Positions 51,786 to 60,325 are shown, counted from the stretch's first letter. The stretch is 64,000 bases of DNA from CAZVKN01 sp964627035 (GCA_964627035.1 CAZVKN010000010.1:24473-88472), one strand, 5' to 3'. Notes: a model not told the origin generated them from the letters alone. Numbers and translations are program-made.

Positions 51786-51863
51786 AATAAATATCAAAAT
51801 AGTGAATATTTCAAAGGTCTCGTAGTTGTCTCAACCACGACTACAGGATTACAATAGAACATC

Positions 51864-53423
51864 TTAAAAAATATTTTTGTAACTAAATTTCAGATAAAGC
51901 GTGAAAAGATCTTCATCATAACCGGGAATATCATAATACCTGCTATTAAACAGATTATCAATACCAATCTTAAAATCTACTTTTTCACTGAATGAACGAC
52001 TTACACTAAAGTTATCTATTAAACGATCCGGCTTTTTATCCGTTCCCTGATATCTGTTCAAACCTGAGTATGGCAATTCCAGTTCATTTTCAATTGTCCA
52101 ATTTCGCCACCGATACCGCAATTGCGATCCAAATTGCCACTCCGGTCGTTGGAGATCTCTTTCACCGGTTGATCTGCCGTAAGAGACCGCTTGGTCATTG
52201 ATTGCATACATCGAAGCACTAAGAGAACGATCTATTTCATAATCTATCTTAACTGCAGTAAGCAGCGATTCAAGCCGTCGAGGTTCGATCACCCACTCTC
52301 TACTGTTTGAAAACAGTGGGAACGGCTCATGCCGTTTTACTCTGTTCTCAACAGAAAAGGCTCCTCTCAATCGGTCGGTAAATTCTCTGTCATAATACAG
52401 AGCAATTCTGGACACCATTTCTGAAACCATCGAAACAGGTTCCACCATATACCATCTGTTCATCAAAGATTTCATGGAGATCATATCCACTCCGGCATCT
52501 CTCAATAACCGAACCCTCCCACCAAATAGCGATGGACGCTCCAGACTTACGGTAAAATAACCGTTTGTGAAATTGCCGGATGGACTGTTTTTTGTTGATG
52601 CTAAGGTGCCTCCAAATCGCATCATCCAACCGTACCAGATCGACTGATTGTATTCACCTGCAATGGTGATCAGACTGACATCATCATAACGGTCATACCA
52701 TCCTGAAAATCGGCTTTCAAACCAACCTGATCCAAGCTTTGTATCAAAGTTGAGGTTCAGTGCAAAAAGATCACTGTCCCTGCGATAGTATGGTTCAATT
52801 TTAAGCCTGTCATAGGAGATAAAAGCGGCAAATCGTCCCTTACCAAAGCTGATTGGAGCAAGTGTTGATGAAAGCTGAAAATCTGATGTGGAACAATACT
52901 CCTGATAGAAGGGACCCACAAGATGGAAAATGTCTTTAATGAATGAAAGCTGTGTTGTTACGAGACTTCTCTCAGCTATATAGGAAGTTCCGCTAATTTC
53001 TGCTGAGAAAGTCGGGTATGTTGTGTGTCCAGACCGTTTGGGGTAGTGGGCAAAACCGGATTTTGCATTGATTGTCCAGTCATTCAATACCTTTGCAAAA
53101 TCTACACTGACTGCCTCCAATTCATACTGACCTCCTGTTATGGAGGCATTAAATCTCCCATCGCTCAATATTGCACTAATATCAGGTCGTGTAGGAGTGT
53201 GCACTATCCCCGATGGGATTAGGTCAGGTCTTCCGGTTGCTCTCATCTGACGCGGTGTAATCAATTGGGGCATAGAAGTTACAGGCAGTTTATCACCGGA
53301 AATACGCGTTGCCTTCTCAACTCCGGTGATCACATACTCTGGCAGCTCAATTTGCGGGAGTTCCTCACCGATACTACAAATTGGTAGCAGCAAAGATAGC
53401 ATCAGCAAATAGAAATGCCTCAT
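51864..53423 (-). CDS. TonB-dependent-receptor-like beta-barrel lacking a plug domain
   Basis: The start at 53423 gives a proper signal peptide (MRHFYLLMLSLLLPICSIG). The alternative ATG at 53459 would add 12 residues. The mature N-terminus has ELPQIELPEYVITGVEK, resembling a TonB box. After about 90 residues the sequence becomes a succession of amphipathic strands. It ends FKIGIDNLFNSRYYDIPGYDEDLFTLYLKFSYKNIF, the C-terminal strands of TonB-dependent receptors. There is no room for the roughly 150-residue plug. At 519 residues it is short for the family. It lies just upstream of exbB-exbD-tonB on the same strand, which supports a functional link. Confidence 0.7.
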   Translation of the reverse strand: MRHFYLLMLSLLLPICSIGEELPQIELPEYVITGVEKATRISGDKLPVTSMPQLITPRQMRATGRPDLIPSGIVHTPTRPDISAILSDGRFNASITGGQYELEAVSVDFAKVLNDWTINAKSGFAHYPKRSGHTTYPTFSAEISGTSYIAERSLVTTQLSFIKDIFHLVGPFYQEYCSTSDFQLSSTLAPISFGKGRFAAFISYDRLKIEPYYRRDSDLFALNLNFDTKLGSGWFESRFSGWYDRYDDVSLITIAGEYNQSIWYGWMMRFGGTLASTKNSPSGNFTNGYFTVSLERPSLFGGRVRLLRDAGVDMISMKSLMNRWYMVEPVSMVSEMVSRIALYYDREFTDRLRGAFSVENRVKRHEPFPLFSNSREWVIEPRRLESLLTAVKIDYEIDRSLSASMYAINDQAVSYGRSTGERDLQRPEWQFGSQLRYRWRNWTIENELELPYSGLNRYQGTDKKPDRLIDNFSVSRSFSEKVDFKIGIDNLFNSRYYDIPGYDEDLFTLYLKFSYKNIF

Positions 53424-53452
53424 AGCTGAAATCACAATTGTATTACCTCTAA

Positions 53453-54232
53453 TTACCATGCCTTAGGAATGTCAAGATGTTCACAAATCTCAGATAACAC
53501 TTCCCCTTTGTTATCAATGAACATGTAATGCCCAGCCTTCGGATAGACAACCAAACGTGAGTGTGGTAACTTTGAATTCATCTTTTCACCGAGATACTTA
53601 GGTGTCGAATTGTCCTTCCCGCCCCACAAAAGCAGCGTATTTGCTTTTATTTCAGACAGTTTGTCGGTTAAATCCTCATCCTGTGACAGAACCCGCGCCA
53701 TCACTCCTCGCATGATAGGAGATGCCGACCGCCAATCCGATGATCCGAGTTTACTCCTCCGTACAAGCATCTTTTTGGCTAAAACTGTCGGAAGCACCAT
53801 CGCCAGCCGTTTCAACACCCTCGCATATTCCAGCTTCACCCAGAGCCCGAAGGTTCTTTGAGCACGAAGACCGGCGCTCGCCATAAGAACCAATTTACCC
53901 ATCGAATCGGGATATTCTGAAGCGAATCCAATAGAGACCCGACCGCCAAAACTGTGAGCGATGACATCCACTTTTTCAATCTGTTGACTGTCAAGCCAGC
54001 TTCTTACCAGTTCAACATAATCCCACGTCCCCCATCCGTCAGGTGGCTCTGGTGAATTGCCGAATCCCGGCAGCGACATACGGATCACTTCCCGATGCTG
54101 CTTGAAGGAATCCCCGATCAGCTTTAGACTATTTAAATCTCCACCCCAACCGTGAAGAAACAAGACAGGCGGTGTTCCGGATCCGCTCTGTTCAACCTCA
54201 AGCTGTGTCAGATCGTATTCCATTTCTCTCAT
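53453..54232 (-). CDS. Alpha/beta-hydrolase-fold protein
   Basis: The 259-residue protein (start at 54232, overlapping the upstream stop as ATGA; the longer ATG at 54256 is less likely) has the hydrolase fold. It has an oxyanion strand VLFLHGWGGDLNS, the nucleophile elbow AHSFGG (G-x-S-x-G variant A-H-S-F-G), an acid candidate in LLWGGKDNSTP and the catalytic histidine in KAGHYMFIDN. It lacks a signal peptide. Substrate unknown; typical candidates are esters or acyl-thioesters. Confidence 0.85.
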   Translation of the reverse strand: MREMEYDLTQLEVEQSGSGTPPVLFLHGWGGDLNSLKLIGDSFKQHREVIRMSLPGFGNSPEPPDGWGTWDYVELVRSWLDSQQIEKVDVIAHSFGGRVSIGFASEYPDSMGKLVLMASAGLRAQRTFGLWVKLEYARVLKRLAMVLPTVLAKKMLVRRSKLGSSDWRSASPIMRGVMARVLSQDEDLTDKLSEIKANTLLLWGGKDNSTPKYLGEKMNSKLPHSRLVVYPKAGHYMFIDNKGEVLSEICEHLDIPKAW

Positions 54233-55164
54233 TCTATCGGAATCCGCCCAAGACAACCGTTAAGCCATTTGAGAGTCTCTACATCTTCAGCCAATCCACG
54301 ACCGACGGGGTAGCTGAACCAAATGAAATTATCGGACAGTTTTCCCGTATCTTCATTGATCTGAAATGTCAGTCCATCAACCGTTCTACCGTCGTTTGAC
54401 GGGTTTAACACAATAACCGAATCTACCTGAAACGGAGATGGAGTAAAAACCTGACGGTTCGATGTCAACACAAAATCGAACAGATCAACACCAATTAGAA
54501 AACTTCGCAGATCGTGCTCCTTCATGTCTGTGGTCAGAAAGTGCAAATCCGCATCCGGCATGGAATCTCTAAGTGAATCCAACATGGAATCAGGATGAGC
54601 GACCATCCACGACCTCAGTCCGGCAACATACTCCTGACCGGGATGATATGCAATGAGGGATGTGACCGCTATCTTGAATGTTCGACCGCTGGACGTTTTC
54701 GCATCCAATATCGTCCACCTGTCAAACAGAAGTTCTCCACTGTCGCCACTGATTAGATTAGCAGAGACAAGAGTAACACTCGCAGAATCAGCAATATCCC
54801 GTAAGAAACCGATACCGTAAAAGATGTCACGCGGCGTTACACCCAAAACTCTGAGTCCTAATTTGCTCAGTCCATACAGAGTGCACCTACTGGAAAGCTT
54901 TCCTCCTTCGGGATTCAAGTCGAACAGTCTGCCGCAGTCAATTCCGATGGGGAATTCTCCTGCTCCGTCCTGATTCCCAAATTTATCGGTCATCAACGTA
55001 TGTCTGCGTGGTATTCCACCAATCAGCCCGACCTTACAACCACACCCCATTGCACGCCCCCGCATGCTTCCTGTGATAATGATTGACAGACTGTCAGCAG
55101 CCTGTATCGGCATAACAAGCAGTACGAAAGTCAATATCACCAGCGAAAAGACTACTTCCCGCAT
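54229..55164 (-). CDS. 5'-nucleotidase/calcineurin-like phosphoesterase-related secreted protein
   Basis: The 311-residue protein is read from the ATG at 55164, which directly precedes a signal peptide (VVFSLVILTFVLLVMPIQAADS). The longer frame to 55296 overlaps ssb and is unlikely. The mature start IIITGSMRGRAMGCGCKVGLIGGIPRRHTLM matches the TG-x-x-G...CGC...GG-x-x-RR pattern of a UshA-like metallophosphatase group. The later SVTLVSANLIS is the N-lobe pattern of the same fold. The metal-binding D and H residues of the classic D-x-H motif are not obvious, so catalysis is uncertain. Confidence 0.62.
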   Translation of the reverse strand: MREVVFSLVILTFVLLVMPIQAADSLSIIITGSMRGRAMGCGCKVGLIGGIPRRHTLMTDKFGNQDGAGEFPIGIDCGRLFDLNPEGGKLSSRCTLYGLSKLGLRVLGVTPRDIFYGIGFLRDIADSASVTLVSANLISGDSGELLFDRWTILDAKTSSGRTFKIAVTSLIAYHPGQEYVAGLRSWMVAHPDSMLDSLRDSMPDADLHFLTTDMKEHDLRSFLIGVDLFDFVLTSNRQVFTPSPFQVDSVIVLNPSNDGRTVDGLTFQINEDTGKLSDNFIWFSYPVGRGLAEDVETLKWLNGCLGRIPIE

Positions 55165-55171
55165 AAAACGA

Positions 55172-55618
55172 TCAGAACGGAAGATCATCCTCTTCGTCGT
55201 TTGACGGCTGGTTATCTGGTTGTGACTTCGGTGCTGCATTTGATTCGTATGGAGGTTGATAGGTTGAGCCACCTCCGCCATCACCACGACCTCCAAGCAT
55301 GTTCATCTGGTTTCCGATTATTTCGGTGGTATAACGCTTAATCCCATCCTTATCAGTGTAAGAATCATAATGAATCCTACCTTCAATGTACACCTGCCTA
55401 CCCTTTTGAAGATATTCGCCTGCAGCTTCTGCGGTTTTACCAAAAAGCGTAATACGGTGCCATTCAGTAGCATCCTCCCATTGACCCTCCCCAGACTTCC
55501 TTTTTTCTGTTGTGGCGAGAGATAATTTGCAAACCGCCACTCCGTTAGGTGAATATCTTAGTTCAGGATCCTGACCAAGATGACCAATCAGTATAGCTTT
55601 GTTTACACCACGTGCCAT
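55172..55618 (-). CDS. ssb: Single-stranded DNA-binding protein
   Basis: The 148-residue SSB has the OB-fold start GVNKAILIGHLGQDPELRYSPNGVAVCKLSLAT, the core WHRITLFGKTAEAAGEYLQKGRQVYIEGRI and a glycine/proline/asparagine linker. It ends in the acidic protein-interaction tip DEEDDLPF. It binds ssDNA during replication, recombination and repair. It sits in a run of unrelated minus-strand genes. Confidence 0.96.
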   Translation of the reverse strand: MARGVNKAILIGHLGQDPELRYSPNGVAVCKLSLATTEKRKSGEGQWEDATEWHRITLFGKTAEAAGEYLQKGRQVYIEGRIHYDSYTDKDGIKRYTTEIIGNQMNMLGGRGDGGGGSTYQPPYESNAAPKSQPDNQPSNDEEDDLPF

Positions 55619-55633
55619 TTTAACTCCTTTGAT

Positions 55634-56020
55634 TTATTTTAGTTTCAATCTGAACCAAACAACAGTTACCGCTGAACCGAGTATGTTCGCTATCTCGTCA
55701 ACGATACTGGGATACCGACCCGGGATCTTGCTTTGAAGCAATTCATTCAATCCCCCGACCAATGCACAGATCAATATTGTCACCGCAACCGTTCTGAACC
55801 ATGGCTCTAAGATACCAGACGCCGAACGATAACTCAACAGAAACCACGCCAATACTCCGTACTCGATCATGTGAAGCAAGATGTCCGAATCCTCAGGCAT
55901 TCGCAGAAGATTGCCCGTTAGTTTCGTTAGAAATGAGAAGTCAGAAATCCCACTCGCAACGAAAGTAAGCACGATATAAATGACTGTCAGAATCAGCCAT
56001 ACCCTACTTGAGAGTGTCAT
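55634..56020 (-). CDS. VanZ-family membrane protein
   Basis: The 128-residue protein has four hydrophobic segments. The VanZ pattern is visible in ILLHMIEYGVLAWFLL (conserved H and E-Y-x-x-L) and LNELLQSKIPGRYPSIVDEIANILGSAVTV (E-x-x-Q...R-x-x-S-x-x-D-x-x-x-N-x-x-G). The family is widespread and of unclear role outside glycopeptide resistance. The start overlaps the nnr stop as ATGA (56017-56020). Confidence 0.88.
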   Translation of the reverse strand: MTLSSRVWLILTVIYIVLTFVASGISDFSFLTKLTGNLLRMPEDSDILLHMIEYGVLAWFLLSYRSASGILEPWFRTVAVTILICALVGGLNELLQSKIPGRYPSIVDEIANILGSAVTVVWFRLKLK

Positions 56021-57567
56021 TGTCCACCGAGCGATAGAATTGCCTCCGGAAGCGATTCGATTATATCAGAGGCTATCATTCCCGCCTGACCGTACTCTGA
56101 TGCTGCGATATCTCCTGCTTCACCATGGAGATATGCTGCGACCCAGGCAACTTGCTCACACGATATGCCTTGTACTACCAAGGAAGCGATTACTCCGGTG
56201 AGAACATCTCCGCTGCCTCCGGTTGCCATCCCCGCATTTCCGGTCGGATTGATATAAACCATTCCGTCAGCAAGTGCTGTCAATGTAGGTGACCCTTTTA
56301 GCAGAACAGTAACACCCCACTCAATAGCATATTTGCGAACCAAACCTATTCTGTCTTCAGCTATCTCTTTCGTGCTGAGTCCTGTCAATCGGGCAAACTC
56401 CCCGGGATGTGGCGTCAGCACTGTATCCTTTGGGAGTTTTGTTAGTAATTTCGGATTATCTGCAAGCAGGTTGAGCCCGTCAGCGTCAATGATCAACGTT
56501 TTCTTGACCTCTGCAAGAAGCAGATGCAGGAACTTACCCGTGTCGTTATGAGTCCCGACTCCCGGTCCGAACGCAATCGCATCCGCCCACTCCAGTTTGT
56601 CACTCATTGCAAGCAGCGAATCTTCGCACAGCAGTCCGTCCATATTTTCCGGCAGCGGCTTAGTCATAACCTCAGTGAGTTTGGCTTCAAGCACAGGATT
56701 GAGTGATTTTGGAACTCCAACAACCGTCAACCCTGCACCCGTTCGCATGGACGCCTCACCGGCAAGAGCAGCAGCACCTGTCAATCCGGGTGATCCTGCG
56801 ATTATATATACGTGACCGACATCGCCCTTATGTGCCGTTTGGCTACGTTTTGGCAATTGCATTGCAGCATCAAACTCTTCAACTACGTGCGTTTTGACAT
56901 TCAGTGCGTCAACAACATCAACCGGAATTCCGATGTCAGCAACTGTGACGTTCCCGGCATATTCCCGCCCCGGAGGGAGCAGAATCCCGGGCTTATATAA
57001 TCCAAAAGTAACAGTTTCATCAGCCCTGACAGCAACATTGGTGACAACTCCGGTATCACCCTCTACACCGGAAGGTATGTCCACCGCAATCACGGGGGGT
57101 ATTGCTTCATTTATTGATTTGATAACAACAGCATAGTCATCCCTGACAACGCCCTTGAATCCTGTACCCAATAATGCATCAATAATTAGATCGCAATAAT
57201 CGTTTGACCAATCAGATGCCGGGAATGTTCCTGACTTCTTCTTTTCCTTAATCGTTCCGCGGAATAGATCTGCATTGGTTTTGGCATCACCCTTCAAGTC
57301 TTGAACTCTACCCATTAGATGAACCTGAACGACAGCGCCAAGACTAAGTAGATGACGGGCTACCGCAAATCCATCACCTCCGTTATTACCTTTTCCACAA
57401 AAAATCATGACCTGCTTGCCATAGGGATCGCTGTCGAGAAGGTCAATTGCTACTCTGGTGACAGCTCGAGCCGCAGTCTCCATCAGCAGAATGCCGGGAA
57501 CGGATCGTTCTTCAATAGTCACTCTGTCGCACTCGCGCATTTCAGTGACATTTGCTACAGTGATCAT
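56017..57567 (-). CDS. nnr: Bifunctional NAD(P)H-hydrate epimerase / ADP-dependent NAD(P)H-hydrate dehydratase
   Basis: The 516-residue fusion repairs damaged NADHX and NADPHX. The N-terminal epimerase (about 1-215) has MIFCGKGNNGGDGFAVARHLL and ALLGTGFKG...VIAVDIPSGVEGDTG. The C-terminal ribokinase-fold dehydratase (about 225-516) has KGDVGHVYIIAGSPGLTGAA, VLTPHPGEFARLTG and GNAGMATGGSGDVLTGVIA. Both halves look complete. It overlaps kdsD by four bases and vanZ by four. Confidence 0.95.
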   Translation of the reverse strand: MITVANVTEMRECDRVTIEERSVPGILLMETAARAVTRVAIDLLDSDPYGKQVMIFCGKGNNGGDGFAVARHLLSLGAVVQVHLMGRVQDLKGDAKTNADLFRGTIKEKKKSGTFPASDWSNDYCDLIIDALLGTGFKGVVRDDYAVVIKSINEAIPPVIAVDIPSGVEGDTGVVTNVAVRADETVTFGLYKPGILLPPGREYAGNVTVADIGIPVDVVDALNVKTHVVEEFDAAMQLPKRSQTAHKGDVGHVYIIAGSPGLTGAAALAGEASMRTGAGLTVVGVPKSLNPVLEAKLTEVMTKPLPENMDGLLCEDSLLAMSDKLEWADAIAFGPGVGTHNDTGKFLHLLLAEVKKTLIIDADGLNLLADNPKLLTKLPKDTVLTPHPGEFARLTGLSTKEIAEDRIGLVRKYAIEWGVTVLLKGSPTLTALADGMVYINPTGNAGMATGGSGDVLTGVIASLVVQGISCEQVAWVAAYLHGEAGDIAASEYGQAGMIASDIIESLPEAILSLGGQ

Positions 57568-58544
57568 TTTTTTGTTTCCAGTCGAATGATATCATGCATA
57601 TGAATTAGACCGATCAAACGGTCGTCATGCCCAATGACAGGCAGCGATGTGATTGATCGGCTCTCCATCTCATGCAGAGCCCTCGCTGCCAAAGCTTCAG
57701 GGACAATAGACATGGGATTGCGGGTCATTGCTTCTTCTGCATTTATATTCAATGGATCACCATGTTTTTCCATGATACGACGCAAATCACCGTCAGTAAT
57801 TATGCCCTTCATCACACCGTCATCCGAGACCACACACGCAACACCGAGCCGCTTGGCTGTCATTTCGAGCAACACTTCTTTCATATTCGTACCGGGTTCT
57901 ACTATCGGTAGATCATCACCCTGGTGCATCAGATTCTCCACCTTAGCCAGCATTTTTGTCCCGAGAAGTCCACCGGGATGCAGCAATGCGAAATCGCTTT
58001 CTTTAAGCCCACGCTTTGCCAACAGCGCAATTGCCAGTGCATCACCGACAGCAACAGTGGTGATGTAGGATGCTGTCGGTATTACACCAAACGGGAAAGG
58101 TTGTGATTGGACAGATACATCAAGAACCGAGTTGGACAGTTTTGCCAATGATGACATGGGGTTGCCCGTAATACTTAACACAGGCACACCCAACAGTTTG
58201 AATCGTGGGATAAGTGATAACAGCTCCTCTGTCTCACCTGAATATGACAGTGCTATGGCAACATCATCTCTTGAAATGACCCCCATATCGCCATGGACAG
58301 CTTCAGCAGCGTGGAGGAACAGTGCCGGCGAACCTGTCGAAGCGAATGTTGCTGCAATCTTTTTTCCGGCGATCCCGGATTTGCCCAAACCGGTTACGAT
58401 TATTTTCCCTTGACACTGATGCAGATGATTCAGACAGTCCGTGAAGGAACTGTCGAGTCTTGTGACAATAGTTTCTAAAGCTTCAGCTTCAAATGTAATT
58501 ACGCGTGATGCAATCTTCAGCGATTCTGTTAGTTTATCAACCAA
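57564..58544 (-). CDS. kdsD: Arabinose-5-phosphate isomerase (KdsD/KpsF family)
   Basis: The 326-residue protein has an N-terminal SIS domain (about 40-170: GKIIVTGLGKSGIAGKKIAATFASTGSPALFLHAAEAVHGDMGVI) and two C-terminal CBS domains (about 205-326: GVACVVSDDGVMKGIITDGDLRR and SITSLPVIGHDDRLIGLIHMHDI). It converts ribulose-5-phosphate to arabinose-5-phosphate, the first step of Kdo synthesis for lipopolysaccharide or capsule. Its presence fits a Gram-negative envelope. Confidence 0.94.
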   Translation of the reverse strand: MVDKLTESLKIASRVITFEAEALETIVTRLDSSFTDCLNHLHQCQGKIIVTGLGKSGIAGKKIAATFASTGSPALFLHAAEAVHGDMGVISRDDVAIALSYSGETEELLSLIPRFKLLGVPVLSITGNPMSSLAKLSNSVLDVSVQSQPFPFGVIPTASYITTVAVGDALAIALLAKRGLKESDFALLHPGGLLGTKMLAKVENLMHQGDDLPIVEPGTNMKEVLLEMTAKRLGVACVVSDDGVMKGIITDGDLRRIMEKHGDPLNINAEEAMTRNPMSIVPEALAARALHEMESRSITSLPVIGHDDRLIGLIHMHDIIRLETKK

Positions 58545-58666
58545 AGGATTATCCGGTTTTACTTAGTGGATCCGGAATTAAGGTCATAAATGCCGATAAA
58601 GTCGTTATTTTATGATTCTTGAACAACCTTACCCTTTATGCCCGGGTTCCTGCATATAAAATAAAT

Positions 58667-58784
58667 GAGAGTGTTAACCTTGTAGCGATATGATGTTTAT
58701 TTGTCATTCTGAACGAAGTGAAGAATGGCAGAATACTAAATCCGGTTAAAAGAACGGCAAAATCGCTACTTAGTTAATACTCTC
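58667..58784. mobile_element. MITE-like element, copy 2 (118 bp)
   Basis: The ends are 58667-58689 (GAGAGTGTTAAC...) and 58762-58784 (...TTAATACTCTC), inverted repeats like those of copy 1. The flanks are AAATAAAT (58659-58666) and AAATAAAC (58785-58792), an 8-bp target duplication with one mismatch. The interior differs from copy 1 and holds the widely seen CATTCTGAACGAAGTGAAG sequence, so the termini are shared but the core is not. Confidence 0.82.
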
Positions 58785-59012
58785 AAATAAACAACTGAAT
58801 TTAATATAAATTACGAGCTATAGATTAGTCAAGCCTGCTCCACAAACATTTCCACCATGGCAAGCACTGTCAACCTGTTAAAACCGGAAAAACTCTGCAT
58901 TGTATTGTTTCCGATCAAGTTTTTTTGCAGCCTTATATATAGATTGTACAACTTGATCTGTTTAATGGTCACAAATAAATTTATTTTTTTACCATTTATA
59001 TTGCTTTCTCAC

Positions 59013-59041
59013 TTGATATTTGCTGTATTATTTGTTACAGT
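59013..59041 (+). promoter_or_regulatory. Putative sigma-70-type promoter of the XRE/ImmA genes
   Basis: TTGATA (59013-59018) and TACAGT (59036-59041) are separated by 17 bases, about 80 bases before the ATG at 59121. An AAAGGA ribosome-binding site precedes the ATG. Pattern match only. Confidence 0.35.
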
Positions 59042-59120
59042 TAAACATTCCCAGTAAACAGTAAAAAGATTTGTGAGAATCTAACCCACCCTTTTCCCAA
59101 CACAACTTAAAGGACCTAAT

Positions 59121-59582
59121 ATGTTTGGACCAAAATTGAGGAAGGTTCGTCGTGCGCGAGGCATGTCTCAGGGCGATCTCGCTGACAAGGCTGAAATCAA
59201 CCGTTCATACCTGAGCATGATTGAAAACGGCCATTCATCCCCAACAATGGACGTTGTTTCAAGGTTAGCCGCCGGTCTCGGAGTCAACACCTGGCGACTT
59301 CTCGCTGACATGGACGCGGAACATTTTACGTACGACCTCGACGATGAATTCGAGATGTATGGTGCCCTGAACGAACTGTTGTCGGACAAAAGCCAGATGA
59401 TGCTGATTCAACCTGGCGTTGATGAAGTTGAGATGCTCAAAGGCATACGTTTCAGCGGCGGATATGTCCCGGATAAACAGTTTTATCTGGATGCAATTCT
59501 CGCCTATCGTAGGAGCGAAACATCGCGAAAGAAGAAAGAAGAGGCAGCAGCAGCCGAAAATACGGATTCATCCGAAATTTAG
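59121..59582 (+). CDS. XRE-family helix-turn-helix regulator
   Basis: The 153-residue protein has an N-terminal Cro/C1-type helix-turn-helix (about 5-62): LRKVRRARGMSQGDLADKAEINRSYLSMIENGHSSPTMDVVSRLAAGLGV. The rest is acidic and ends in a K/E-rich then A/E-rich tail (KKKEEAAAAENTDSSEI). It is followed after a stop, in the -1 frame, by an ImmA-like peptidase. HTH plus ImmA pairs act as repressor plus anti-repressor protease in other systems (ImmR/ImmA of ICEBs1, IrrE-DdrO of Deinococcus). Here no mobile element is adjacent; scpA and scpB follow instead. Confidence 0.88.
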   Translation: MFGPKLRKVRRARGMSQGDLADKAEINRSYLSMIENGHSSPTMDVVSRLAAGLGVNTWRLLADMDAEHFTYDLDDEFEMYGALNELLSDKSQMMLIQPGVDEVEMLKGIRFSGGYVPDKQFYLDAILAYRRSETSRKKKEEAAAAENTDSSEI

Positions 59583-59641
59583 CATCTGAGCATAATGTTC
59601 AGCTTGCTTTCCGGAATCTTGACGGGGTAGAAGCGTACGTC

Positions 59642-60154
59642 ATGGGGAACATGATAGTTCTCTCGAATGACATGTTTGAACCTCGTGCCAATTTTAGATT
59701 TTGTCACGAATTGGCACACATACTGTTGGGGCATCAGAGTCATAAAACCGTTACGCTTGCTGCTGAACGGGAAGCAGATGAGTTTGCCGGTGAGTTGATG
59801 CTGCCGACCTATGAATTCAGGCAGGACATGAGGCGGTTTGGTTTGGTGGGACTGAAAAGACATTACAGTCACGCTTCATGGGAAGCAATTGCCCGTAAAT
59901 GGTCAGAGTTGCGTCCCGCTGTCCTGACAATATTCGACAACAGCAAGCTTCATTACCGTCGCGCTCCGGAGGGTTTGAACTATCCTCTTAGAATTACCCG
60001 GATTGAACGTGATGCAGCCACAGACTGCTACAGCAGCCGTGGCAACCGTTCAGTCGAAACAGAGCAACTTGTCATTAGCGGATATTACATTGACGAGGGT
60101 CATTCTGTAAGAAGAGTGATTCTATTGACCGAAGTCAAGGATCTCTTCTGCTAA
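59642..60154 (+). CDS. ImmA/IrrE-family metallopeptidase
   Basis: The 170-residue protein has the zinc motif HELAH at 22-26 (FRFCHELAHILLGH) and the third-ligand region EREADEFAGELMLP, the hallmarks of ImmA/IrrE (COG2856) peptidases. Upstream of the ATG at 59642 the frame stays open to a stop at 59510-59512 and encodes plausible family sequence (LAFRNLDGVEAYVMGNMIV), but contains no ATG, GTG or TTG. So either the ATG is the start, or a non-standard start or a -1 frameshift from the XRE frame is used. It probably cleaves the neighbouring repressor or a related one. Confidence 0.82.
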   Translation: MGNMIVLSNDMFEPRANFRFCHELAHILLGHQSHKTVTLAAEREADEFAGELMLPTYEFRQDMRRFGLVGLKRHYSHASWEAIARKWSELRPAVLTIFDNSKLHYRRAPEGLNYPLRITRIERDAATDCYSSRGNRSVETEQLVISGYYIDEGHSVRRVILLTEVKDLFC

Positions 60155-60171
60155 TTCTTTCTCCAATCAAT

Positions 60172-60208
60172 AGCGAAGAGTGGGACGATTGCTGTTCCTC
60201 TCTTCGCT
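60172..60208 (+). terminator. Hairpin between the ImmA-like gene and scpA
   Basis: A 9-base perfect stem AGCGAAGAG / CTCTTCGCT (60172-60180, 60200-60208) lies 18 bases after the ImmA-like stop. No T-tract follows, so it is more likely an attenuator or mRNA-stability hairpin than a full terminator. Confidence 0.45.
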
Positions 60209-60325
60209 CTGTATATATGGTTTAGCGAAATCAAGGCTTTAGAACTGAATCGCCGTATTGACCGGCAGCAATACAGACCCGAATATAAAATCAGCATTGA
60301 AGATTTTGTCGGTACTATTGATCTG

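Larger units (their letters stand above)
58545..59120. other. Divergent intergenic region with a MITE-like element
   Basis: The 576-base gap between divergently transcribed kdsD and the XRE gene contains the MITE-like copy at 58667-58784 and an AT-rich right half with a candidate promoter at 59013-59041. I do not trust the small frame at 58857-59057, which is AT-rich low-complexity sequence without a homologue I recognise. Confidence 0.6.

Noticed and set aside
55165..55296. Longer N-terminus for the nucleotidase-like protein
   Set aside because: It overlaps ssb and would bury the signal peptide. The ATG at 55164 fits better.
58857..59057. Small plus-strand frame upstream of the XRE gene
   Set aside because: Hydrophobic low-complexity translation of AT-rich DNA, overlapping the likely promoter; no ribosome-binding site or recognisable homologue.
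59121..60154. XRE/ImmA pair as a toxin-antitoxin or prophage remnant
   Set aside because: No toxin-like fold, integrase or att-like repeat is present. The ImmA-type zinc motif points to a regulatory protease.
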